Position numbers and translations under genes: made by a program. A model generated the notes under the pieces. The model saw only the letters and a program-made list of their open reading frames with translations. It was not told where the DNA came from and searched no databases. Positions 37,791-46,536 of a DNA stretch of 64,000 nt are shown piece after piece. The stretch spans positions 17,146 through 81,145 of the forward strand of contig JAIQGL010000028.1 of the NCBI GenBank assembly GCA_020072585.1, read 5' to 3'. The DNA is from Terriglobia bacterium (GTDB taxonomy: Bacteria > Acidobacteriota > Terriglobia > Terriglobales > Acidobacteriaceae). How positions within the stretch are numbered: the first letter of the stretch is position 1; the number at the start of each line of letters is the position of its first letter.

Positions 37791-38884
37791 TACTCTCCTC
37801 GCAGGATACCCGCGGGCTGTATCTGTTGCAGTAATCTTAATGGAGCAGTAGAGGCGATCAGCGCCAAAATCACGCTTCCCAGCAATACCGGAAGCAAGAG
37901 CGCAGGCTGCGGCAGAATGGCAGCGTCAAAATTTGCCTTGCCAATCCAGAAAGCAATGCCGCTGCCCAGAACATAGCCGACAGCCGATCCCGCCAGCGCC
38001 AGCAGAGCGGATTCAGAAGCGAATAGGAAGCTTACGGTGCGGTTGGAGGCCCCCAGGGCCTTCATTACGGCAAAATCCCTGCGGCGTTCCAGAACTGAGC
38101 TGGTGAAGGTGGCCGCCATGCAAAGCATAATCAACACAACCACCACAGCCGATGACGCCAGCACCACAGAGCGCGTCTTGCCTACCACGGCGGTCTGCGC
38201 CTGCGTGATCTGCCGGACCGGCTGGACATCAGCTTCGGGCAGAGCAGTTCTGAGACTGGAAATGGCCGCCTGAATTTCCTGGGGACGGCCTTCCACGCGG
38301 ACCAGCGCGGTGTTGGGCTGAACGCCGGTCAGGCTCACGAAATCATCGAGAGGAAGATAGATGCGGCTATCATCGTCCGATCCGGAATGGAAAACTCCGG
38401 CGGCTTTTATCACGGCAGATGCCTTGCCGAACGAGAGATGCAGATCAGTACCGTGGGCAATCGTCTCATCCACACGCGAGCCAATCAGGGCATTGCCTGG
38501 GCCTGATTCACTCAGGGACCATGATGTATTGAGCCTGCGCAGCTTAATTACGTCAGCGCCGCCGACAACGATTCTTGCTCCGCTGGCAGTTTCAGTTGCG
38601 ATTGCGTAAGCAACCGGCACGACTTCACCGTTGCCGCCAATGATTTTTCTGATGCCGGCCAGTTGATCGGCACTGAGGATGCCCGAAGCTCTGGTGACGA
38701 GCACATTGGCGCCAAAGCCGCGAAATTCACGGCTAAGCTTGCCTTCAAGATCAGAGTAAATGGTAAGCGCGGCGGTGGCGATGGTGGCAACCACGGCAAC
38801 GGAGATCAACGCGGTCAGCGCGCGATCTTTACGCACCCATGCAGCTTTGAAGAGCAGGCGGAGAAGAAGCTGGGAGCGGGTCAT
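37790..38884 (-). CDS. FtsX/MacB-type ABC permease, second of pair
   Basis: A 364-residue permease: an N-terminal membrane helix (ALTALISVAVVATIATAALTIY), a periplasmic domain (residues about 45-230) and three C-terminal helices with the FtsX motif ERRRDFAVMKALGASNRTVSFLFASE. It forms a heterodimer, by inference, with the overlapping upstream permease and is driven by the ATPase-DtxR fusion encoded next. FtsX-type permeases usually do mechanical work on periplasmic partners rather than classical import. Confidence 0.9.
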   Translation of the reverse strand: MTRSQLLLRLLFKAAWVRKDRALTALISVAVVATIATAALTIYSDLEGKLSREFRGFGANVLVTRASGILSADQLAGIRKIIGGNGEVVPVAYAIATETASGARIVVGGADVIKLRRLNTSWSLSESGPGNALIGSRVDETIAHGTDLHLSFGKASAVIKAAGVFHSGSDDDSRIYLPLDDFVSLTGVQPNTALVRVEGRPQEIQAAISSLRTALPEADVQPVRQITQAQTAVVGKTRSVVLASSAVVVVLIMLCMAATFTSSVLERRRDFAVMKALGASNRTVSFLFASESALLALAGSAVGYVLGSGIAFWIGKANFDAAILPQPALLLPVLLGSVILALIASTAPLRLLQQIQPAGILRGE

Positions 38885-40167
38885 GCGTCGCCCCGCAGCA
38901 CCACGGCCGGATCAAACCGCATGGCTTTGCGCACAGCTCCCGCGCTGCCGATGAATGTGACCAGCACCGCGGCACAGAGTACAACCGCCAGCACCACGGG
39001 GTGGACTTCGATCGAGGAACCAAAGATGCTTTGGCCGATGCGATGGGCCAGCGCCGCGCCGGCAAGAAACCCAATCAGCCCGCCGGCCAGCGCAAGAAAA
39101 CCAGCTTCCGTAAGAAACAGGGAAGCAACCGCGGTGTTTCCCGCGCCCAAAGACTTCATCAGCCCGACTTCCTGACGGCGCTCCAGGATGGTGGCAGCCA
39201 TGGCAGCGGAGACAGCCAGCGCCGCCGCCAGAAGCGCAGCCAGCGTCAGCAGCAGCATGAGTCCGGAAACGCGTGAGAGCACCTTGCCCTGATTTTGCTC
39301 CACCTGGCGGATTTGCTCCACACGGACGTTGGGCAGGACTTCGCGAATCTGGTAGGCAATGGAGTTGGCATAAGGCGAGCAGTACCAGCGGTCCCGGATG
39401 GCCCCGGTCAAGGTCTCAGGGTCCTTGCGCGCAAACGCGTCTTCAGGCTTGGTAAGCGCGCTTACGGTTACACGCCGCACGGCATTGGGCTGGTCAAGAA
39501 CCGTCTGCACGATGTGCAGAGGAGCGACCACGGCCTGGTCTTCCGCGCCACCTGAATTCAGGATGCCGCTGACACGCAGCTTCCTTCCGCCGATTTCAAT
39601 CTGGTCGCCCACGGAGATATGGGATTCCTGCGCAAGTTTGCTGCCGGCCAGAACATCAGGCGGCTGATTCTGCGGCCACGCAGCGTAATCCTGCGGCCAT
39701 TCCCCTTCGACCTTCCACCAGGGATTGACGCTGCGCACGCCGGTAGAGAACTCCTCATTGCCATAGTGAAGAGGCTGTGCAAAGTAGGTACCGATGAGCT
39801 CAGCCTTAACGTCTCCACTTGCGGTCTTGATTACCTGAGGCGCGGAAAGGAACGGCGCGTACCCTTTGACGTTATGCCCCCAGAAAATACCCTTGATCTT
39901 GATGAGCTCCTGCTCAGGAATAAAAGAGCCTTCGCTGGCCGGCTTGAGATTTACGCCGCCAATGTTTACATCGAGGGTATCTTCAATGGGAGTAATGACC
40001 AAGTTGGCGCCCAGGCTGCGCAATTCCTGGTTGATCTTGTCGCCGATGTCAGTACCTACAGCGATCATGGCCGTGGCAATGCTCATGCCCAGCGCAATGG
40101 CCAGCAAGGCCACGCTCTTGCGCCGCTTTTGCCTACGGAATGACTCGAACAACAATCGCAGGAACAT
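38881..40167 (-). CDS. FtsX/MacB-type ABC permease, first of pair
   Basis: A 428-residue permease with N-terminal helix (SVALLAIALGMSIATAMIAVG), a periplasmic MacB-like domain (DKINQELRSLGANLVITP) and C-terminal helices including ERRQEVGLMKSLGAGNTAVASLFLTEAG. It overlaps both neighbours (ATGA with the next permease, TAATG with the FTR1 gene), so the four genes are translationally coupled. In the Campylobacter Ftr1-P19 locus two such permeases and one ATPase accompany FTR1, which is the closest known parallel. Confidence 0.9.
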   Translation of the reverse strand: MFLRLLFESFRRQKRRKSVALLAIALGMSIATAMIAVGTDIGDKINQELRSLGANLVITPIEDTLDVNIGGVNLKPASEGSFIPEQELIKIKGIFWGHNVKGYAPFLSAPQVIKTASGDVKAELIGTYFAQPLHYGNEEFSTGVRSVNPWWKVEGEWPQDYAAWPQNQPPDVLAGSKLAQESHISVGDQIEIGGRKLRVSGILNSGGAEDQAVVAPLHIVQTVLDQPNAVRRVTVSALTKPEDAFARKDPETLTGAIRDRWYCSPYANSIAYQIREVLPNVRVEQIRQVEQNQGKVLSRVSGLMLLLTLAALLAAALAVSAAMAATILERRQEVGLMKSLGAGNTAVASLFLTEAGFLALAGGLIGFLAGAALAHRIGQSIFGSSIEVHPVVLAVVLCAAVLVTFIGSAGAVRKAMRFDPAVVLRGDA

Positions 40168-41420
40168 TACTTTGAGAATTGCCCAGCTTGCTGGGCCACG
40201 TCAGTGATGGAGATCACAACCGAATCGCCATCCTGAGCCGATTGCAGGGGAATGGGATTGCAGCCACCGGGCTGGCCCACGCTCTGCGGGTTGATGGGAG
40301 CAGCGCAATTCTTGCAGATGATCCCGGCGGAGCCCTTATAAAAGCCCACGCCGCCACAGATCTGGCAGGCGTCAAAGACTGAAGCGATCTTGCCATCGGG
40401 CTTGCGATAAAGCAGGAAACGCACCTTGGTGCCGTTCACGTTGGCGCTATAGCGCTGCAGTTCACCCTGCGGCAGGTCTTTGGTGGAGATTACGGCTTTA
40501 CCGTTGGTGAAACTCACTTCCGTAGCTTGCGAGAGCGGCGGAGGACCTTCCGCATAAATGACCTCAGCGGTAATCGTGGTAATGAACACAAAAGCCGTCA
40601 CGCAGACCAGGACGGCCCATAAGCGCTCCCGCTGTGCCGTCCACAACTGCTTCCGCTCTTCAGCCTTGCTGGCGGGGACTGCGATGGCTTCCGGCTTGCG
40701 GCGGCGGTATTCCAGCAAGATCATCAGAACGACCAGCGCAAGCATGGTGACAGGGAAGAAGTAGTCATTGCGCGCGATGGGCCCAATGAGTGACATCTCC
40801 CTTTTGCTGGATGGGAGAACGCCCGACTCAGAAAGTTCATGCAGTCCGGAGATAATCAGCTGTGCCGCAACGAAGAAAAGAATGACCGTGGTTACCTTGA
40901 AGAACTTGCGCAAATCGATGCGCACGCTGCCTTTCACGAACATCACGCCAAAGACGACGGCCAAGGCCACGCCGAGGAGCGTTCCCAAAAAGCTCATTAG
41001 CTCGGTGGAATTGAGAGACACGCCGGCAAGAATCGCCACGGTTTCAATTCCTTCGCGAAAGACCATGAGAAAAACAAAGGCAAACAGGCCCCATTGAGAG
41101 CCTCCACCCGCCAGGGAACCGACTTTGGTTTCAATCTCGCCCTTGAGCTTGCGCGCGGTGCGCATCATGAAAATGACCATGCTGATGACGAAAACGGCGG
41201 CCACCAGCATGACCCAGCCTTCCACCTTGTCCTGATTGATGGGCGCGTAGGAGAGAGCGATTGCGCCGGCGATGCTGCCAACCAGGGCGGCAGCCAGGGC
41301 ATAATAGACGGTACGGCGCAGGTCAGGGCGGCCAATTTTGGCCAGGTAGACCAGGGTGATGCCCACGATTAACGCGGCTTCAACCCCCTCCCGTAATGTC
41401 ACCACCAGGGCGGAGAACAT
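40167..41420 (-). CDS. FTR1-family iron permease fused to DUF2318
   Basis: A 417-residue protein. The N-terminal seven-helix region is an FTR1/EfeU iron permease with both iron-binding motifs: REGVE (residues 10-14) and REGIE (122-126). The C-terminal periplasmic part (from about residue 285) is a DUF2318 domain with Cys pairs in DACQICGGVGFYKG and CKNCAAPINP. In Campylobacter, FTR1 and DUF2318 are separate proteins of one iron system. It is the first gene of a four-gene operon. A Fur-like box lies 20-55 bases upstream of its ATG. Confidence 0.92.
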   Translation of the reverse strand: MFSALVVTLREGVEAALIVGITLVYLAKIGRPDLRRTVYYALAAALVGSIAGAIALSYAPINQDKVEGWVMLVAAVFVISMVIFMMRTARKLKGEIETKVGSLAGGGSQWGLFAFVFLMVFREGIETVAILAGVSLNSTELMSFLGTLLGVALAVVFGVMFVKGSVRIDLRKFFKVTTVILFFVAAQLIISGLHELSESGVLPSSKREMSLIGPIARNDYFFPVTMLALVVLMILLEYRRRKPEAIAVPASKAEERKQLWTAQRERLWAVLVCVTAFVFITTITAEVIYAEGPPPLSQATEVSFTNGKAVISTKDLPQGELQRYSANVNGTKVRFLLYRKPDGKIASVFDACQICGGVGFYKGSAGIICKNCAAPINPQSVGQPGGCNPIPLQSAQDGDSVVISITDVAQQAGQFSK

Positions 41421-41438
41421 GTGATCAGCGCTCGATTA

Positions 41439-41475
41439 TGAAAATGAATTTCAATTTCAATTTCAATTAGAAATT
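41439..41475 (-). promoter_or_regulatory. Fur-like iron box before the FTR1 operon
   Basis: TGAAAATGAATTTCAATTTCA (41439-41459) is a near-palindrome of overlapping GAAAT/ATTTC hexamers as in Fur boxes, continuing as TTTCAATTAGAAATT to 41475. It lies between the operon start codon and the AT-rich presumed promoter. Regulation by Fur is inferred from the sequence style and the iron-transport gene behind it. Confidence 0.65.
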
Positions 41476-41685
41476 GTACCGAGCCGGGGGAGGGCAGTCA
41501 ACAAAATGAAAATGCAGGACAAAAATGCATTTGGCCCCGGTGGAAAGCATGTGGAAGCGTGGTTTCCCCTTTTGGCATGAACACCGGGTATGGACACCTG
41601 AGGCCGGGCGTGAACGCGAAGCGCGCCCGGCAGGATACGACTCCGCATGCACAATCCTGGTTCCAATACGGGAGAGTGAAGTGCT
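41476..41685. other. Gap with no recognised gene
   Basis: GC-rich sequence between the FTR1 promoter region and the end of the AhpD-like gene; short open frames here have no supporting features. Confidence 0.4.
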
Positions 41686-42018
41686 TCAAGGTTTCTCATA
41701 GAACTTCAGCGCCATGGCGCCGTGCGTTGCCGCGCCTCCGGCCCGCAGGGCAGCGGCGATCATGGAGCTTTCGGTGACTTCTTCGCGAGACGCGCCTGTG
41801 GCTTTCGCGGCTTTTACGTGCCCCTCAATGCAATAAGGACATTGAGTGGTGAAAGCAACCGCCAATGCGATGAGTTCGCGATATTTTCTGGGGATGGCGC
41901 CATCCTCACGACCGACGATCTTGTCCAGGCTGAGCCATGCGTTGAATTCTGTGGGTGCGAGCTTGCTCATCTCCTTGAGAAACCGCAAGTCGCTGGCATC
42001 ATGGTAGTGTTCGCTCAT
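41686..42018 (-). CDS. Carboxymuconolactone decarboxylase/AhpD-family protein
   Basis: A 110-residue alkylhydroperoxidase-like protein. The active motif is CPYCIEGHVKAA (C-x2-C then His), preceded by KYRELIALAVAF and followed by SREEVTESSMIAAALRAGGA. AhpD-type proteins reduce peroxides or recycle peroxiredoxins through the Cys pair. I chose the ATG at 42018 because AAGGAG precedes it; the frame extends to 42072. It is 86 bases behind the carbonic-anhydrase-like gene. Confidence 0.9.
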   Translation of the reverse strand: MSEHYHDASDLRFLKEMSKLAPTEFNAWLSLDKIVGREDGAIPRKYRELIALAVAFTTQCPYCIEGHVKAAKATGASREEVTESSMIAAALRAGGAATHGAMALKFYEKP

Positions 42019-42104
42019 TTTCTTCTCCTTGGTACGTTGATATCCATTATTTTTCCTGTTTTTGCCATACATCCGTTCTGTCTTTTCCCTGGAATCTCCG
42101 CCTG

Positions 42105-42695
42105 CTACCTGCTGAAGGCTGCGCGGTCCTCCACGATCAGAGTCAATGCCTCAGTGTCGATATTGAAGAGATAGCCGTAGATGTCCACATTCTTCGGTGT
42201 TCCCTTCCATTCCCGAAAGAGGCGTGTGTCGCGCTTGAGTGAGGATTCATAGTCCGCAATGGCAATGTTGGACCGGTCATAGAGGGCTGAAATATCGACG
42301 CCCTGCTCGGTGTTGAAGGCTGCGATCAGTCCCTCGGGCGTGAATGACGTGGCGCCGCAGTACGTGTGGTGGACCACAACAATGTTCCTGATTCCAAACA
42401 GATGCTGGGCGACCGTGATGGAACGGAGTGCGTCCACGGCACGTCCGCCGGCGACTACGACCGGGAAAATAGTTGTGGTGGAAGCGATCTTCCTGCCGCC
42501 GTCATCGTGAATGATCTGGCCGGGGTACACTTCGCCGCGCATTGCTTTGGCTACAGCATGCGGAATATTCACGGCTCGCGGGTCGTAACAGTAGACGACA
42601 ACAGTCCGCAATGGAACGGCCTGCTTGAATGCTTTCCGCATCTCGGTCTCAACGAATCCCGGCTGCTTCGAAAATGCATAGGTATCAAAATCCAT
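42105..42695 (-). CDS. Beta-carbonic-anhydrase-like protein
   Basis: A 196-residue protein with the beta-carbonic anhydrase zinc site: Cys and the Asp-Arg dyad in VVYCYDPRAV (C-x-D-x-R) and His/Cys in VVHHTYCGATSF (H-x2-C). The intervening GGRAVDALRSITVAQHLFGI is also typical. Carbonic anhydrases interconvert CO2 and bicarbonate, but some family members have other roles. It is divergent from the TetR gene, with an operator-like palindrome between them, and is probably co-transcribed with the AhpD-like gene. Confidence 0.82.
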   Translation of the reverse strand: MDFDTYAFSKQPGFVETEMRKAFKQAVPLRTVVVYCYDPRAVNIPHAVAKAMRGEVYPGQIIHDDGGRKIASTTTIFPVVVAGGRAVDALRSITVAQHLFGIRNIVVVHHTYCGATSFTPEGLIAAFNTEQGVDISALYDRSNIAIADYESSLKRDTRLFREWKGTPKNVDIYGYLFNIDTEALTLIVEDRAAFSR

Positions 42696-42846
42696 CTATC
42701 GACTCCTCCTTGGTTGGGTCCATCCGGAGCATCGCGAACTGGCATGCTCACTCTTCAGGCCTTTGGATGACCGCATCTTGGTAGAACGATTCATCTACTT
42801 AGATTTTCTTGTAACTACAATTGCCAATGGATATTTGTAAAACAGG

Positions 42847-42862
42847 TATACCGAGTAGTATA
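42847..42862. promoter_or_regulatory. Operator-like palindrome before the TetR gene
   Basis: TATAC-CGAGTA-GTATA, perfect 5-base arms, 9 bases before the tetR-family ATG and in the divergent promoter region. A likely autoregulatory site; inferred from position. Confidence 0.5.
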
Positions 42863-42870
42863 TTTTTAAT

Positions 42871-43479
42871 ATGTCTGTTCGAAAGCGCGATCATCTTATC
42901 GCTGTGGCACAACGGATGTTCTGTGAGACCGGTTTTCACGCTGTGAGCGTGGATGCGATCATTGACGAGGCTGGTGTCGCCCGCATGACGCTCTACAAGA
43001 ACTTTGGTTCCAAGGAAGAGCTGATCGTCGAGACCCTCAGGCGCGAAGACACGATGTTCCGGCAGTGGCTTGTGAGCGCCATCGAGGCCCACTCAAGCCG
43101 TTCGGAAGACCGGATCCTCGCACTCTTTAAGGCCATGCATGATCGATTCGCCACGGAAGGCTACTGTGGATGCGCGTTTATCCGAGCGAGCATCGAATAT
43201 CCTGCTCCTAATCATGTCGTTCACCGCGCGGCTCGAGAGCACAAGAATATGGTCCGCTCATATCTCAGGGGGCTTGCCGCTGAAGTGGAAGGGGCGGACC
43301 CTGTGGCGCTTTCCGAGCAGCTGTACCTGTTGTTTGAAGGTGCGATCACCGCTTCACAACTTCACGGCGACCCATGGCCCGCTGAATATGCGCGCCAAGC
43401 CGCCGAGAAACTGCTTGCTGCTGCCTCTCTTGCGCCTCAGCCGGCCGCGAAAAGAACCAAGGTGCACCGCGCGACCTGA
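42871..43479 (+). CDS. TetR-family transcriptional regulator
   Basis: A 202-residue repressor with the TetR N-terminal HTH: RDHLIAVAQRMFCETGFHAVSVDAIIDEAGVARMTLYKNFGSKEELI (read across residues 6-52). The ligand domain is variable (ATEGYCGCAFIRASIEYP). By position it probably controls itself and the divergent carbonic-anhydrase/AhpD pair. The ligand is unknown. Confidence 0.92.
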   Translation: MSVRKRDHLIAVAQRMFCETGFHAVSVDAIIDEAGVARMTLYKNFGSKEELIVETLRREDTMFRQWLVSAIEAHSSRSEDRILALFKAMHDRFATEGYCGCAFIRASIEYPAPNHVVHRAAREHKNMVRSYLRGLAAEVEGADPVALSEQLYLLFEGAITASQLHGDPWPAEYARQAAEKLLAAASLAPQPAAKRTKVHRAT

Positions 43480-43571
43480 ATGGAAGCTTTGCCATTCGCA
43501 AGACGAACGGTATTGAGCAGAGCGGCGCCGGAGCCCGGGCGGGATTTTATCCAAACATCCCGGTACTCCCA

Positions 43572-44576
43572 TTGAGCGTCTTAGTGAATGTGCCGCAAAA
43601 GCTCATTTCTCAAAAAATAAAGATCAGTATTTGCAGGTCAGCTGAGGATTTGCTGCGGATTCGCCCACTGTGGGAGTCTTTGCGGGTGGATAGTGCCGGC
43701 ACGGTATTTCAGAGCTTTGACCTGAACCTGCTGGCGGCAGAGAGGTTTGCCGAGAGAGAACAGCCTTACGTAGTCTGCGCGGAGAGTTCCGCCGGCGCGG
43801 CCATTATTCCGGCCGTGTTGCGTCACGGAGATAATTCAATCCGGCTGCTGGGCGATGAGCTGTTCGATTATCGCTGCTTCCTGCATCGTGGCGATGATGA
43901 AGTCCTGCGCGCGGCGCTGGCGGCTTTGGCGCTGCTTGAGCGCCGTCTGGAAATACTAGCCATGCGGGAGAACGACCGCGGCACCATGGCGGGCGAGCTG
44001 CAATTCCTGCCGTTTGCGGCAGCACCGGGCGTAAGCGGAGAGCAGATATCGGCGGAGCAATTTGCGATAGCGCATACCCGGCTGGCCCGCAATCTGCGCC
44101 GCCTGGAAAGACTCGGTTTCGAACTGAGAAGCTACGACGGCAGAAATGCGCAGTTGCTGCGCTCCCTCTATGATGGGAAGGCCGCGCAGCACCCTGCCAG
44201 CCTGTTTCATGATGCGGAGCGGATTGATTTTCTGGTGAGCGCAGCCGCGCTCATGCCAGATGTCTTTGAGATCTTCACAGTGGAAAAGGGACCGCTGATG
44301 GCGGCCGCCCTGGTGACTCTGCGTGACGGTGAATGCAGGCGTTTTTATACGGGATGGTTTGCTCCCGAATACGAGAAGCACTCACCGGCGCTTGCGCTCA
44401 TTTATGAAGTAACGCGGCAGTCGCTGGCGGAGGGCCTGGAGTGCGACTACATGACTGGCGAACAACCCTACAAGATGCGCCTGGCGACCAGTTCGGTGCA
44501 GCTCTATCGTGTGTGCGCCACACCGCAGGCGTTGGCCGCCGTGGCAATCCGGGAGCTGCTGATTGCGGTCGGATGA
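43572..44576 (+). CDS. GNAT-fold (BioF2/CelD-like) acyltransferase
   Basis: A 334-residue protein of the Acetyltransf_6 group, often found with polysaccharide synthesis. The N-terminal part contains LWESLRVDSAGTVFQSFDLNLL; the C-terminal part has FYTGWFAPEYEKHSPALALIYEVTRQSLAEG and CDYMTGEQPYKMRLATS, the typical end of the family. Substrate is unknown. It stands alone, 92 bases behind the TetR gene. The start could lie a few codons downstream. Confidence 0.82.
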   Translation: MSVLVNVPQKLISQKIKISICRSAEDLLRIRPLWESLRVDSAGTVFQSFDLNLLAAERFAEREQPYVVCAESSAGAAIIPAVLRHGDNSIRLLGDELFDYRCFLHRGDDEVLRAALAALALLERRLEILAMRENDRGTMAGELQFLPFAAAPGVSGEQISAEQFAIAHTRLARNLRRLERLGFELRSYDGRNAQLLRSLYDGKAAQHPASLFHDAERIDFLVSAAALMPDVFEIFTVEKGPLMAAALVTLRDGECRRFYTGWFAPEYEKHSPALALIYEVTRQSLAEGLECDYMTGEQPYKMRLATSSVQLYRVCATPQALAAVAIRELLIAVG

Positions 44577-44616
44577 CGCGCGTTCGGCGGGTTAAAAAAA
44601 GTTCTGCTGTGAGAAA

Positions 44617-44650
44617 GCAAAAAAGAAGGCCTGCTGCAAAGCAGGCCTTC
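44617..44650 (-). terminator. Rho-independent terminator of the DUF4382 lipoprotein gene
   Basis: GAAGGCCTGCT (44625-44635) pairs with AGCAGGCCTTC (44640-44650) around GCAA. Read on the minus strand the stem is followed by TTTTTTGC, so it terminates the minus-strand gene. Confidence 0.9.
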
Positions 44651-44675
44651 GAGGTTTGAGGGGTAGAGGAGCTTT

Positions 44676-46010
44676 TTAGTGATTGTCGTCGTCGCGGACC
44701 GCGATCATCGAATAGGCTCCGGCGTTGAAGAACACCAGACCGCGTACGCGGATGGTGGCTCCAGCAACCGGGGTCGTCTTCAGAGTCGCGCCGTTGGCGA
44801 ACGTAACCGGCACAGAGGTTGCGCCGCTCAACGTACCGAAAGCGGACGTTGAACTGACGGTGAGCGTGAAGCCCGATGCGGTGGGCGCGGGTGAAGCCGC
44901 AACCGTGCCGATCAGGGCCTGCTCACGCAGTTTTACCTTATTGGCCAGGATGGCAGGAGCACTGGTGCTGGAATCAGCCTCAATGCGCTGGCCCTTGCCA
45001 ATGTGCGTCGCGTCGAAAGCCGGAGCAGTGATGTTCAGCTTGTCAGTCCGGACGCTGTAAACGGTGCTGGAGTTGACGCCGACGTCCACGGTCACAGGCG
45101 AGTTGGAATCGCCGGTGGAATCGATCTGATGCACGATGGTGATCTTGGTCAAAGGATTGTCGAGCGCCGAGACCAGACCTTCTGCCTCTTCACCGCTCGA
45201 GCTGCCTTCTCTTTCCACCTTGGTCGCCAGCTTGGTGCCGTCAGTTTTGGTGATGCCGTCCACTTCAACGATGTCGCCGACCTTGAGGTCAGAGAGCTGC
45301 GCGATGCCGTCCTTGAATTTGGTGTTGGAGTCAGTGGCAAAAGTAATGTCAGTTGATTTGGTGGTGACAGTGAAATTCGGAGCGCTGATGGACTTCACGC
45401 TGCCATGAACGTCATCCAGTTCGCCGTTGTCGTGATCTTCATTGCCCTCGTTGCCGGCCGGTGGGGTGGCAGCGGAGGTAACGTTGAATTTCGGAGTGAC
45501 AGTGGCGGAGGTGATGGGAGTTCCGTTGAGTACTACCGAGTTCGCCAGATCAAGGTCAAAGTTGAGGAACAGAGGCGTGGTGGTTACGGTGATGTTGGCA
45601 AACGTAACGTTAACCGTGCCGCTCGAAATCGTCGCCGGTACTTTAGCGGGAGTTGTGCCGTTGATCACGACCACTTCCGCCCCGGTCACCGTGATGGTGG
45701 CGCCGTTATATGTGCCCGGCGGGAGGTTCGCGAGAGTTAACGTCTCAAACGTTCCTGCCTGATGCGTAAACTCCACCTCGGCAGGTTTTGCGAGCAAATT
45801 CGCGGTCGTGGCTGTCGGGCTTACGCCGGTCAGAGTGATGGAACTGATCGTCAGTTCAAATTTCGCGATCTGGTCATTCACTGCATCGCCGGTCTGGACG
45901 ACAAGTTGTCCTGCTCCCGCGGAAACTATGTTTTTGCTTCCTCCGCCGCAGCCTGTCAACAACAAAGCAAACACCACGCTGAGTAGTGTGAACGAATAAA
46001 CCCGTTTCAT
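44676..46010 (-). CDS. DUF4382/DUF5666 lipoprotein
   Basis: A 444-residue secreted lipoprotein (FTLLSVVFALLLTGCGGG, lipobox LTGC). The first half matches DUF4382 (QLVVQTGDAVNDQIAKFELTISSITL, PPGTYNGATITVTGAEVVVI); the second half contains DUF5666-like repeats (SDLKVGDIVEVDGITKTDGTKLATKVE and IGKGQRIEADSSTSAPAILANKVKL). These domains are common in acidobacterial surface proteins of unknown role. The ATG at 46010 has GGAGG upstream; a longer frame to 46229 is rejected. A sigma-54-like promoter lies about 290 bases upstream. Confidence 0.88.
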   Translation of the reverse strand: MKRVYSFTLLSVVFALLLTGCGGGSKNIVSAGAGQLVVQTGDAVNDQIAKFELTISSITLTGVSPTATTANLLAKPAEVEFTHQAGTFETLTLANLPPGTYNGATITVTGAEVVVINGTTPAKVPATISSGTVNVTFANITVTTTPLFLNFDLDLANSVVLNGTPITSATVTPKFNVTSAATPPAGNEGNEDHDNGELDDVHGSVKSISAPNFTVTTKSTDITFATDSNTKFKDGIAQLSDLKVGDIVEVDGITKTDGTKLATKVEREGSSSGEEAEGLVSALDNPLTKITIVHQIDSTGDSNSPVTVDVGVNSSTVYSVRTDKLNITAPAFDATHIGKGQRIEADSSTSAPAILANKVKLREQALIGTVAASPAPTASGFTLTVSSTSAFGTLSGATSVPVTFANGATLKTTPVAGATIRVRGLVFFNAGAYSMIAVRDDDNH

Positions 46011-46296
46011 TGGGCCTCCAAGAATTGAATTTCTAAGGAACCTGATCGAGTGGCGTTGTGTTAGTAGAGTGTTACCTATGCTTGCCTGATAGCGGGGCGA
46101 ACCCGTCTTGGTATCGCTCCCATGTACATGCCCCAAGCATTGCGGAGACAACGAACTTCCGGTGTGCCCCGCCGTGGCTGATAGCGGAGCAAGGTAGCCG
46201 TGTTCGGGATTTCCCAAAATGCTCTTCAAGACCGCACCTTTTCTCTAGTCAGGCTGGGTAAGCACAGAGGAGCCTGTGCTGCCCTGTTTACCGTAA
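46011..46296 (-). other. Long leader of the DUF4382 lipoprotein gene
   Basis: About 280 bases with no gene. On the minus strand it can form a hairpin AGCACAG-GCTCCT-CTGTGCT (around 46261-46280) and a GGGATTTCCC palindrome (46206-46215). I do not recognise a known riboswitch. Whether it is a structured 5' untranslated region is open. Confidence 0.4.
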
Positions 46297-46312
46297 AGCA
46301 GCCCTAGGGCCA
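46297..46312 (-). promoter_or_regulatory. Sigma-54 promoter match upstream of the DUF4382 gene
   Basis: On the minus strand TGGCCCTAGGGCTGCT has GG and GC exactly 12 bases apart, as in the -24/-12 consensus TGGCAC-N5-TTGC, with one mismatch in the -12 element. Confidence 0.45.
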
Positions 46313-46536
46313 AAGAGAGACAAGGAGTAAGTGCTTTGTTTGCAATAGATAGCGGCAGGCAAGCGGCGGATGGTTGGGTTGTTGCAACCCAGCGTGTATC
46401 AAGGGAACACAGGTCTTCCAAAGTTGAGTGGCGGTCAAGGACCTGCTGCGACGATGTTTACGAAAGTGAAAAACATCGCCGCAGCATTTCTTTTTTCCGA
46501 CCTTTGCTTTTGCCGAACCCTTGCGGCTTGGACAGA

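Noticed and set aside
46011..46330. c-di-GMP-I or cobalamin riboswitch before the DUF4382 gene
   Set aside because: Hairpins are present but the conserved core sequences of these riboswitch classes are not.
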